Origin: Paenibacillus sp. PAMC 26794
Lineage (GTDB): Bacteria; Bacillota; Bacilli; Paenibacillales; Paenibacillaceae
Direction: 5' to 3'
DNA: 64,000 nucleotides
NCBI RefSeq assembly: GCF_000316035.1
Contig: NZ_ANHX01000076.1
Coordinates: forward strand, 62,001-126,000
The notes below the pieces were generated by a model, which saw only the letters and a list, made by a program, of their open reading frames with translations, did no database searches and had not been told where the DNA came from. The position numbers were made by a program, and so were the translations under genes. This document shows positions 8,677-15,653 of the stretch, in pieces (position 1 is the first letter of the stretch; each line of letters begins with the position of its first letter).

Positions 8677-8820
8677 ATCGTAGACACGTTATATTGCTGA
8701 AATGGCCTCGAAAGTGGTGGGGAGTGCTCGGTGGGTGCGGAATAGCGTGTTTCAGATTCGTTAGATTTTAAAGTAGCCGAAATGGGGCTGAATAAGGTGT
8801 GTGGGATTCGTTAGAATTTG
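8677..8820. repeat. CTAACGAA-type repeat units, right of the insertion sequence
   Basis: Two GATTCGTTAG motifs at 8755-8764 and 8805-8814 are exactly 50 bp apart, with an interior resembling that of the 216-275 unit. The sequence at 8677-8720 continues the unit interrupted at 7144. The first nine bases are the right copy of the target duplication. Confidence 0.65.
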
Positions 8821-8922
8821 GAGAAATGTGTAGTATAGGTATAATACAGTTGGAACGAACGATGCTATGAAGCATCTTACTTATAGATGATGTCGCAAGA
8901 CGATATAGAAGGAGTGTTCATT

Positions 8923-9402
8923 ATGTTTATTCAGATTATTGGCGTAGGCAAATTGAAGGAAAAATATCTCACGCTGGGCATACAGGAATATGCCAAGCGG
9001 CTCGCCCCGTACATCAAGTTTCAGATGATCGAGGTCGCAGACGAAAAGGCGCCCGATACCCTGAGCGAAGCTGAGGTTCGGGCGGTAAAAGAGCGCGAGG
9101 GCGAACGCATCCTCGCGCATGTGAAGAGCGAGGCACATGTTGTCGCGCTCGCGTTGGATGGCCAGCTCTGGAGTTCCGAGGAGCTGGCATTGGAGATCGA
9201 CAAGCTCGGCACGTATGGGACGAGCCATGTCGTGTTTGTCATTGGAGGAAGCCACGGGCTCTCCGATGAGGTGTTGCGCCGCGCGAAGCAGCGCTTGAGC
9301 TTCGGGCGCATGACCCTGCCGCATCAGCTTATGCGGCTGGTGCTGGTGGAGCAGATTTATCGTGCAGTGAAGATAAATCGGGGGGAACCTTACCACAAGT
9401 GA
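8923..9402 (+). CDS. rlmH: 23S rRNA (pseudouridine1915-N3)-methyltransferase RlmH
   Basis: RlmH methylates pseudouridine 1915 in helix 69 of 23S rRNA on assembled 70S ribosomes, using S-adenosylmethionine. The protein is a SPOUT-class knot of 159 residues, the family length. The cofactor loop FVIGGSHGLS and the C-terminal block with LPHQLMRLVLVEQIYRA and GEPYHK are intact. ATG 8923 (MFIQIIGVGKLK) follows GAAGGAG at 8909-8915 and is preferred over the in-frame ATG at 8887, which would add 12 non-conserved residues. The 3' end of rlmH is the integration site of SCC elements in staphylococci; an AT-rich accessory block begins right after it here. Confidence 0.95.
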   Translation: MFIQIIGVGKLKEKYLTLGIQEYAKRLAPYIKFQMIEVADEKAPDTLSEAEVRAVKEREGERILAHVKSEAHVVALALDGQLWSSEELALEIDKLGTYGTSHVVFVIGGSHGLSDEVLRRAKQRLSFGRMTLPHQLMRLVLVEQIYRAVKINRGEPYHK

Positions 9403-9425
9403 TGGTAAAGGAAAAGTTTGAGATG

Positions 9426-9468
9426 ACTATACCTTTTCGAATTGTATTACAATGGAAAGGTATATAGT
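9426..9468. other. hairpin downstream of rlmH
   Basis: Imperfect arms CTATACCTTT / AAAGGTATATAG enclose a perfect inner palindrome ATTGTATTACAAT. There is no T-run, so this is not a classical terminator. It could be an attenuating hairpin or a repeat end. Confidence 0.35.
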
Positions 9469-9562
9469 GTTGCTTCCTCTTATAATATGAAAATATTTGA
9501 AAAAATTGTCCAAATAATTAGCTGGACTGTTTGGTTATATAAATCTTGTTACATTTCTTTTT

Positions 9563-9600
9563 AAAGCAACATCCGTCTAACAAACGGGTGTTACTTTTAG
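9563..9600. terminator. probable terminator between rlmH and the minus-strand TPR gene
   Basis: Stem AACATCCGT / ACGGGTGTT with a short loop and TTTTAG on the plus side. The complementary strand has a weaker T-rich tail, so it may act for rlmH or in both directions. Confidence 0.5.
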
Positions 9601-9601
9601 T

Positions 9602-10906
9602 TTATATTTTCTGCAATCGAACATTTATCGCCTTCCATGACTGAGTATTTTTCTTTTTATCAAACGAGCGTATACTATCAAATACTACAGTATCATTCTC
9701 CTTTATACTGGAAGGTAATTCTGATTTATAACAAAAAATAGCTTCGCTGTTCGGTAAATATATAAAACAAAAAGGTTTTTCATTTTTGCCAATCCGTACA
9801 TTACCAATAAGATCTATTTTTTTAGGATTAGTAGGAATAGTATTATTTACAATTGAATTGCTACTAGAAGTAGAATTCCATACCTCTCTACATAATTTTA
9901 AAGCCTCGAATAGGCTCTTGGGCTTACTATCATTACCTATTTCCTTATTGAGGTCATTTATCTGAGAAAGTAATTCTTCTGTGATTTTCCATTCCTGTTT
10001 TTCTCTAACATAGAGAGTTAAATATAAATGATTTCTGGAATTTTCAAGGTTGTTGTTTTCTTTGGAAAGGGTACTTATGTCTAGAAAAAGTGTCACCATA
10101 GATTCAATTCTAGGGTTACTTGCAGCAGCTTGATACATTAATAACAATGCATTAGTTGAATTACCTGTATTTTTAAGTACTTTTGCATATTCATGTAATA
10201 GCCACCAATCGGTTTTGGGATGCTTACACAAATTGCTATAGATTATTTCTGCTTTATCATATTCTCCAATAAGATAGTAGGTTAGTGCTTCAAGTCTAAT
10301 GAAGAATTTTTGTTGCCCACGTGGAATTTCCGGTAAAAGTAAATTTATTAATTCTATAGCTTGAGAATACTGACTTAATTTGATTAGTGCATTAATTTTA
10401 TAGTTATACCAAAGTGTATAATAGCTCCAACCTTCTCGCTTATTCTCTAGTATTGGATTTTTACTTAATAATGAGGGGTCAACTTTAGATACCCATTCAT
10501 TAATAATATCCCATTTGTTTGTTTTTTTTGCGAATTTCAATGTAGAAAAAACCACTTTCCTTAAAGCAATATCCTCAGGTTGTAAGCTTAAAATTTTAGT
10601 AGCCACTTGTAACACGTTATCTAAAGGCTCTTTTTCTCCGAACTGCTCTAGTTTGCCCTCTATATATGTCCAAATGATTTCAATTTTACACCAATTGAAA
10701 TCTTTATATTTTAATAAAAGTTCATCCGCTAGAGGTAAAGCTTCATCAAATAACTTTAATTTTCTAAGACAGTGTAGAAAACCCGCGCCATCAAATTTGT
10801 CAGAGCTTTCTCCCCATAAGGTTCTATAGATATGAAGCGCATCTATTAAATTGCCCGATTTACGAAAATTATTTGCCTGTTGTTTAAGTTCACTCGTAGT
10901 AGTCAT
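9602..10906 (-). CDS. TPR protein with C-terminal cold-shock/OB-like domain
   Basis: A 434-residue cytoplasmic protein. Residues 1-320 are helical repeats of TPR type (for example ANNFRKSGNLIDALHIYRTL, and GEYDKAEIIYSNL). The C-terminal 75 residues look like a cold-shock or OB-fold domain: GNVRIGKNEKPFCFIYLPN and later DTVVFDS and DKKKNTQSWKAINV, the pattern of CSD proteins that bind single-stranded RNA or DNA. It is AT-rich, like the adjacent divergent RNase HI-rnlA-rnlB operon, suggesting joint acquisition. The ATG at 10906 has no strong ribosome site. The pairing of repeat scaffold and nucleic-acid binder suggests a regulator or conflict-system component, which is inference. Confidence 0.7.
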   Translation of the reverse strand: MTTTSELKQQANNFRKSGNLIDALHIYRTLWGESSDKFDGAGFLHCLRKLKLFDEALPLADELLLKYKDFNWCKIEIIWTYIEGKLEQFGEKEPLDNVLQVATKILSLQPEDIALRKVVFSTLKFAKKTNKWDIINEWVSKVDPSLLSKNPILENKREGWSYYTLWYNYKINALIKLSQYSQAIELINLLLPEIPRGQQKFFIRLEALTYYLIGEYDKAEIIYSNLCKHPKTDWWLLHEYAKVLKNTGNSTNALLLMYQAAASNPRIESMVTLFLDISTLSKENNNLENSRNHLYLTLYVREKQEWKITEELLSQINDLNKEIGNDSKPKSLFEALKLCREVWNSTSSSNSIVNNTIPTNPKKIDLIGNVRIGKNEKPFCFIYLPNSEAIFCYKSELPSSIKENDTVVFDSIRSFDKKKNTQSWKAINVRLQKI

Positions 10907-11358
10907 GTTTACTTAGCTCCAGTTCAAGTACTCAGTATTTTGGTTAATCTTGAAGCGCTATGACGACATTAATTATTTTGTTCTCTACAGACTTTTGGAT
11001 TACAGCCAACTTTGAGTTTGAAACTGCGGCACCTAAACTATCTTGAATTCAATTAGTCAATTACAGTTTTTTTGTTTATGTATGGAAATATAGGCAGTTC
11101 GATTACATATCCACATATATCCAGTCTATCATAGATTGATAGTACTAAAGTAGTGTTGAGGGGATGAATTATGACTAAACTAGTCTTTACGCCATAATCG
11201 ATAGATTGTAAACTAATAAACTTCCGAAAAGGTAAGTTCACTTTTTTTTAATTATGTACATAATTGCTAAATTTAAATAAATGTTCGACAATATTTGACA
11301 AATATAATTCAGTTTCTCTTATATAATATGTTTAGTCCAAATATGGTGGTGATCTATT
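10907..11358 (+). promoter_or_regulatory. AT-rich divergent intergenic region with probable promoter for the RNase HI-rnlA-rnlB operon
   Basis: About 450 bases lie between the minus-strand TPR gene and the operon. TTGACA at 11295-11300 is followed by the overlapping -10 candidates TTATAT (11319, spacer 18) and TATAAT (11322, spacer 21). A ribosome site GAGGGG near 11159 precedes an ATG (11171) with only eight codons, so a decayed small gene may be present. No other gene is supported. Confidence 0.45.
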
Positions 11359-12312
11359 ATTGCAAAATACTATGCAGTGAGAAACGGGAAGAAAGCAGGC
11401 ATTTATAATAGTTGGACCGAATGCAAAAAGCAGGTTGAAGGACATAGTAATGCTGAATATAAGGGGTTTTCAACGCTTGAGGAAGCTAACGAATATTTAG
11501 GGTTTTCAACTAGTGCCGGTGAATCGGTATCGGTAAAAGAAGATGCCGACGTAAATGTAACTAAAACATTAAGGGCATATGTCGATGGAAGTTATTCAAA
11601 AGAAAATTCCCTATACTCTTATGGCTGTATAATGATTGACGGAGATAAAATCGAAAAATTTTCCGATGTAGGAAATGATGTTGATTTAATCGAGTTATGG
11701 AATGTAGCGGGTGAGTTAACAGGTGCTATGAAAGCTATTGAATGGGCTAGTAATAATAATCATAAGAATATTACAATTTACCATGATTATGAAGGTATTG
11801 CTAAATGGGCTAGTGGGGATTGGAGGGCAAATAAGAAAGGTACTAAGGGATATATTGAATTTATAAAAAAGTATAGACAAGGTATCAAAATTGAATTTGT
11901 GAAAGTGGCAGCACATACTGGTGTTCGTTACAATGAAGAAGCGGATGTATTGGCTAAAAGTGCTATTCAAAAATATATAAATAACAATTCAGTAGTATCT
12001 AGTATGGGTATTTCTCAAAAGACCAAGGAATTAGAACTTTTTTATTCAATTATGGCAGAGAACGATAACCTGAAGAATAAGTTTTCTTTTATTTACAATG
12101 GGGTAGAAATAACTGAAGGTAAGCTAAGAAAGTTTGCAAAGAACATCTGGAGAGAAACCGGTCATAAAATAAACGAAATTGAGGATCTGGAAATACAGTT
12201 AGAATGGGAAAATTGGGATCTCAAAATAACTATGAACATAAAAGTTAAAAACGGTGACAGTCAGAAATTGATATTATATGTCAGTAAATCAGGAGGAAAT
12301 TATATTGTTTAG
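11359..12312 (+). CDS. RNase HI with viroplasmin-like N-terminus and extra C-terminal domain, first gene of the rnlAB operon
   Basis: The protein hydrolyses RNA in RNA-DNA hybrids. Residues 1-50 form the viroplasmin-type hybrid-binding domain (KYYAVRNGKKAGIYNSW). Residues 72-206 are the RNase HI domain with the complete DEDD site: D76, E119, D143, D196, plus the loop His186. Residues 207-317 are an extra domain I do not recognise. The conserved KYYAV block begins upstream of the first GTG (11377). The only start that includes it and fits the ribosome site GGTGGTGA (11345-11352) is ATT 11359, 6 nt away. The 3' end overlaps rnlA by 8 nt. E. coli RnlA activity depends on RNase HI, so this copy is probably dedicated to the toxin. 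Confidence 0.88.
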   Translation: MAKYYAVRNGKKAGIYNSWTECKKQVEGHSNAEYKGFSTLEEANEYLGFSTSAGESVSVKEDADVNVTKTLRAYVDGSYSKENSLYSYGCIMIDGDKIEKFSDVGNDVDLIELWNVAGELTGAMKAIEWASNNNHKNITIYHDYEGIAKWASGDWRANKKGTKGYIEFIKKYRQGIKIEFVKVAAHTGVRYNEEADVLAKSAIQKYINNNSVVSSMGISQKTKELELFYSIMAENDNLKNKFSFIYNGVEITEGKLRKFAKNIWRETGHKINEIEDLEIQLEWENWDLKITMNIKVKNGDSQKLILYVSKSGGNYIV

Positions 12313-13357
12313 GAATCTCAACTTAAATAGAGATAAAATACATTGTTCTATTGATAAGTTCTTGAGGGTAAAAGGTTTGATTTGTACCCTTGCACCTTTC
12401 GAATCTTTTGGTGGAACGAGAAGACGACTATATATTAGTGGAGAGTGCGATACATATATTGATTTTCAATTTCTAAGTAAAGGAGGTACTTCTATTGATT
12501 TATCAAGTGGTAAATCTAATGAATTTAAAGAAGAATTAGCTAATTTTATTAAAGAAGACCCGGAATGTTCAATGGGAACTTCTAATAACCAGTGGTTTGT
12601 TGTGAAAAACATTGAAGAGGATGATTTTTTAGCTGTTATTGAATTACTAAAGATAAGTGAGTATACCAGAGATTATTGTAATCATACAGATGGTAGCTTT
12701 CGCTTTACTGGAATATATGATGAAAACTTGGTCATTCATCGTTATCAAACTAAGACCGTAATGATACAAGGTAGACCACTTTTATTATATAACGAGGCAG
12801 TCGTATGTATAACTGAACTTATTGATTTAGATGAATTACCAAAGACCTTTAATGATAACTATAAAGTTGATGTAAAAAAGTCAGATGTTGAAGCACAATA
12901 TGAGTACTATTTCCCATTGTCATATGATAAACATGGTAATAAGTTTAAAAAGATTCTCCATCAAGGGATATATAATTTACAGCTGCATGGGGATATGTTT
13001 GAATATTCACACCTTTTATTTCCAGCACTTAGGGCAGTTGAAGGTCACTTAAAAATTGCATTGTATTCTTATAATATTCCTTTAGGCCCCAACAGTAGCT
13101 TCAATATGTTTAAACGTGACCCTACTAGGGGAAGATATAGATTAGATGAGGATTATTCTAATCAAATAAATAACACGCATAAGGTAGGAAATCTTGAAGA
13201 TGCTTATAATTTTTACCAAAACCAACGCCATAAATTATTTCATTGGGCAGATCAAAATATACATTATGACGATACCAGAATAATTGAAAATTTAGGGGAA
13301 GCAAAAGGACTCATAAAAGACGCATTTTCCATTATTGACCTATACTATACTGTATAG
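12305..13357 (+). CDS. rnlA: RnlA-family HEPN endoribonuclease toxin (RNase LS type)
   Basis: RnlA is the mRNA-cleaving toxin of an anti-phage type II system. Similarity to E. coli RnlA runs along the whole protein: the N-terminal RNLNL, the central IQGRPLLLY, FPALRAVEGHLK, and a C-terminal AYNFYQNQRHKLFHW. The HEPN site is intact, with E246 and the R308-x4-H313 motif equivalent to E258, R318 and H323 of E. coli. Start TTG 12305 lies 8 nt after AGGAGG (12291-12296) and overlaps the RNase HI stop, implying coupled translation; ATG 12278 is possible but has no ribosome site. The length of 350 residues (E. coli 357) is normal. Confidence 0.92.
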   Translation: MFRNLNLNRDKIHCSIDKFLRVKGLICTLAPFESFGGTRRRLYISGECDTYIDFQFLSKGGTSIDLSSGKSNEFKEELANFIKEDPECSMGTSNNQWFVVKNIEEDDFLAVIELLKISEYTRDYCNHTDGSFRFTGIYDENLVIHRYQTKTVMIQGRPLLLYNEAVVCITELIDLDELPKTFNDNYKVDVKKSDVEAQYEYYFPLSYDKHGNKFKKILHQGIYNLQLHGDMFEYSHLLFPALRAVEGHLKIALYSYNIPLGPNSSFNMFKRDPTRGRYRLDEDYSNQINNTHKVGNLEDAYNFYQNQRHKLFHWADQNIHYDDTRIIENLGEAKGLIKDAFSIIDLYYTV

Positions 13358-13379
13358 CGTATATTTTGAAAATAAACTG

Positions 13380-13388
13380 TGTTATAAT
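13380..13388 (+). promoter_or_regulatory. possible extended -10 promoter for rnlB
   Basis: TGTTATAAT in the 59-nt gap between rnlA and rnlB fits TGnTATAAT. The nearest -35-like sequence, TTGAAA at 13366, is too close, so recognition would rely on the extended -10. A private promoter would give extra antitoxin. Confidence 0.4.
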
Positions 13389-13419
13389 AATTTGATTACC
13401 CGGTAAGGAGGGGATAATG

Positions 13420-13791
13420 ATGAAAGGTTACGAATTATTACAGTTGGGTTGTGATGACTATGAATATCTCGTACTTTCCACATCATTTGAAACGCCACTT
13501 ACACATTTAATGGATATTACCACTGAGTTAAATTCAAAATCTAACATGAATAATTTTAAGGTTGTTTTTGATTTGCTTTTGAATATGGGTAATAATTCGG
13601 AGCGTTTCATCGAAGCATGCTATGATGGCGAGCAAAAAAGTATCTATTTATTTAATGTCTTGAAAATAGATAAAAAAAATAATTTAAGGAAAATCTCATG
13701 TGAGTATCTAAAACAAAATAATGTCTTCTTAGATAATTCGGTATTAAATTCCCAACAAAAGAAAATGATTAGCATGGGAATTCCAATTTAA
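13420..13791 (+). CDS. rnlB: RnlB-family antitoxin
   Basis: RnlB neutralises RnlA by direct binding. This protein has 123 residues, the same as E. coli RnlB, and shares its layout: an N-terminal LVLSTSFETPLTHL block (compare VVMATGFENPL), an FDLLLNMGN block with RFIEA, and a C-terminal LDNSVLNSQQKKMISMG block (compare LEASVLSPDDVRQVL). ATG 13420 lies 6 nt after AAGGAGGGG (13405-13413); the adjacent ATG 13417 is also possible. It follows rnlA by about 60 nt with a possible promoter of its own. Confidence 0.88.
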   Translation: MKGYELLQLGCDDYEYLVLSTSFETPLTHLMDITTELNSKSNMNNFKVVFDLLLNMGNNSERFIEACYDGEQKSIYLFNVLKIDKKNNLRKISCEYLKQNNVFLDNSVLNSQQKKMISMGIPI

Positions 13792-13931
13792 TGTATTGAC
13801 TCGCTTGTTGAGTCACACAATAGGACGCTAGGCATTATGTCTGACGGCGAGCAAGGATTGTGTAAAAAATTTAAATGTATCAAAAAGAGTCATTTCCCTT
13901 CAAACTTACAAAACTTAGATTATATATAATA

Positions 13932-13973
13932 AAGCACTTGAACACAGTTTTTGTGTATTCAGGTGCTTTTTTT
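13932..13973 (+). terminator. rho-independent terminator of the rnlAB operon
   Basis: Long stem AAGCACTTGAACACA / TGTGTATTCAGGTGCTT with loop GTTTT, followed by a T-run. A further inverted pair, ACACAAT / ATTGTGT, lies at about 13816-13862. Confidence 0.85.
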
Positions 13974-14135
13974 GTGAAGCGCGTTAAGGGGGGGACTTAT
14001 TTTAATGATTTTTTGCAGATTGTTATTAGGTGCATCATCGTTATGCAAAAAATAAAATCTGGGGTTTACAGTAACAGGTAATTGACTGTAAACTATAAAC
14101 GTAAACTTATAAACCTTACAAAACCTTCAAACTTG

Positions 14136-14173
14136 TAGCCTTTTCCACTTGCGGAAATGGCTATTTTTATTTT
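14136..14173 (+). terminator. rho-independent terminator
   Basis: Stem TAGCC-TTTTCC / GGAAAT-GGCTA with a 6-nt loop and a TTTTTATTTT tail. No intact gene precedes it directly, so it may be left over from a lost gene. Confidence 0.7.
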
Positions 14174-14195
14174 CTAAGAGAGGGTGCGGAATGTT

Positions 14196-14318
14196 ATGAC
14201 GAAGAAGTAAGTTAGTGAAGTTGTGAGTCGAATCAAACAGGAAGAATTGAAACTCAAGGAGATTGAAGAACGAATTCAATTTTTTTCAGCAAGGGCACGA
14301 GACTGCCGAGACATATAG
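14196..14318 (+). pseudogene. possible remnant of a small coiled-coil protein, early stop
   Basis: ATG at 14196 is followed after four codons by TAA, then 35 codons of coding-like, charged sequence in the same frame (IKQEELKLKEIEERIQFFS) to TAG. One base change at the stop would give a 40-residue protein. Family unknown; restart at GTG 14223 is possible. Confidence 0.35.
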
Positions 14319-14540
14319 GGAATAAATGTAATGGCAGAGATAGGAAGGCAGATGTTAGGCTAAATTGGTATTGCTAAAAGCTAAACCACATCCACTACCC
14401 TATGAGGTTGTGTTTTTTGCTTTTTGAGGTCTTTTAGCTATTGTTAAAAGCTATGACTAGCCATGCTTTTTTCATATAACAAGCATTCCTTTCCATCATG
14501 CTATACTCATTAGACTAAAAAGTTAGAAGGAGAAATAAAT
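14319..14540 (+). promoter_or_regulatory. leader and promoter of the MetE-like gene
   Basis: TGCTATACT at 14499-14507 is an extended -10 element. Upstream, the near-palindrome CTTTTAGCTATTGTTAAAAG and a second GCTAAAAGC copy may be operators. No known riboswitch fold could be recognised by eye. Confidence 0.35.
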
Positions 14541-15626
14541 ATGATACCTTTTCGTAATGATCATGTAGGTAGCTTTCTACGTCCTGCAGATTTAAGTCAG
14601 GCACGTGAACAATATAAATCAGGCAACATCACATATGAAGAATTAAGAGCCGTGGAAGATAAAGAGATTATTCGAATTATTGATAAGCAAAAAGAAAATG
14701 GCGTTTTGGCAGTTACGGATGGTGAATTCCGCAGAAGCTGGTGGCATTTTGATTTTCTGGGCGGCTTGGATGGCGTAGAGTTGTATGAGCAAATAGACGG
14801 ACCAAAATTCCATAACATGCAGACTCGCAAGGGTGGGATTCGTGTTGTTGGTAAAGTTGATTTCTCGAGTCATCCCTTTGTTCAGGATTTTGAGTTTTTG
14901 AAAAAGCATGCAGGTGACGCTGTGGCGAAACAGACCATTCCAAGTCCCAACATGCTTCTATATCGATTGGAGAATGACGCCAATATATATACGGACAGAG
15001 AGCAATTCCTTCAGGATACGATTGCGGCGTATCAAAAAGCCATTCAAGCCTTCTATGATGCAGGATGTCGATACCTGCAATTAGATGATACAGCTTGGGC
15101 AGACCTGTTCTCAGACGCTGGTCACGATAAGCTACGTGCTAAAGGTCTGGAGCCAGCGGAAGAATTGAAAACGATGCAGCGCATGATTAATGAATCCTTG
15201 GCTCATAAACCGGCAGATTTAGTTGTGACGATGCATATTTGTCGTGGTAACTATAAATCGAACTATTTCTCAACGGGTGGTTATGATTACGCTTCTGAAG
15301 TTATCTTTGGAGGCTTAAACGTAGATGGATTATTTTTAGAGTTTGATGATGAGCGCTCAGGTGGTTTCGAGCCATTAAAGTATGTGAATCGAAAAGATTT
15401 GAAAATCGTGCTTGGTTTACTCACATCGAAAACAGGCGAGTTAGAGGATGCAGAACACATTAAAGCTCGGATTGCAGAGGCGGCAACCTATGTACCACTT
15501 GAGCAACTATGTTTGAGCCCGCAATGTGGCTTTTCATCTACAGAAGAAGGCAATATTTTAACGGAAGAACAACAATGGCGTAAACTTCGTTATGTTAAGG
15601 AAATTGCAGAAGAAGTTTGGAATTAA
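14541..15626 (+). CDS. MetE C-terminal-like (YxjG/YxjH type) methyltransferase
   Basis: A 361-residue protein of the cobalamin-independent methionine synthase catalytic family, the size of B. subtilis YxjG/YxjH, which lack the N-terminal half of MetE. Members transfer a methyl group to a thiol such as homocysteine. The N-terminal FRNDHVGSFLRP, the DDTAW block, the zinc-ligand blocks MHICRGN and SPQCGF, and a central LEFDDERSG are visible. ATG 14541 follows AGAAGGAGA. An aldehyde dehydrogenase gene begins 27 nt downstream and is probably in the same operon, so the pair may serve a special sulfur or one-carbon substrate; this is inference. Confidence 0.82.
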   Translation: MIPFRNDHVGSFLRPADLSQAREQYKSGNITYEELRAVEDKEIIRIIDKQKENGVLAVTDGEFRRSWWHFDFLGGLDGVELYEQIDGPKFHNMQTRKGGIRVVGKVDFSSHPFVQDFEFLKKHAGDAVAKQTIPSPNMLLYRLENDANIYTDREQFLQDTIAAYQKAIQAFYDAGCRYLQLDDTAWADLFSDAGHDKLRAKGLEPAEELKTMQRMINESLAHKPADLVVTMHICRGNYKSNYFSTGGYDYASEVIFGGLNVDGLFLEFDDERSGGFEPLKYVNRKDLKIVLGLLTSKTGELEDAEHIKARIAEAATYVPLEQLCLSPQCGFSSTEEGNILTEEQQWRKLRYVKEIAEEVWN

Positions 15627-15653
15627 TCCATTTAAATAACGGAGGGATGTAAA

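Noticed and set aside
11053..11241. 62-codon minus-strand frame in the AT-rich gap before the RNase HI gene
   Set aside because: No ribosome site, and the plus strand of the same stretch carries a clear ribosome site with a broken short frame; neither is a supported gene.
13875..14081. 68-codon plus-strand frame downstream of rnlB
   Set aside because: It runs straight through a strong terminator hairpin and T-run and has no ribosome site.
13790..14140. Search for a duplicated rlmH 3' end marking an SCC-like integration
   Set aside because: Only weak similarity (ACCTTAC) was found, with no recombinase gene, so no attachment site is called.
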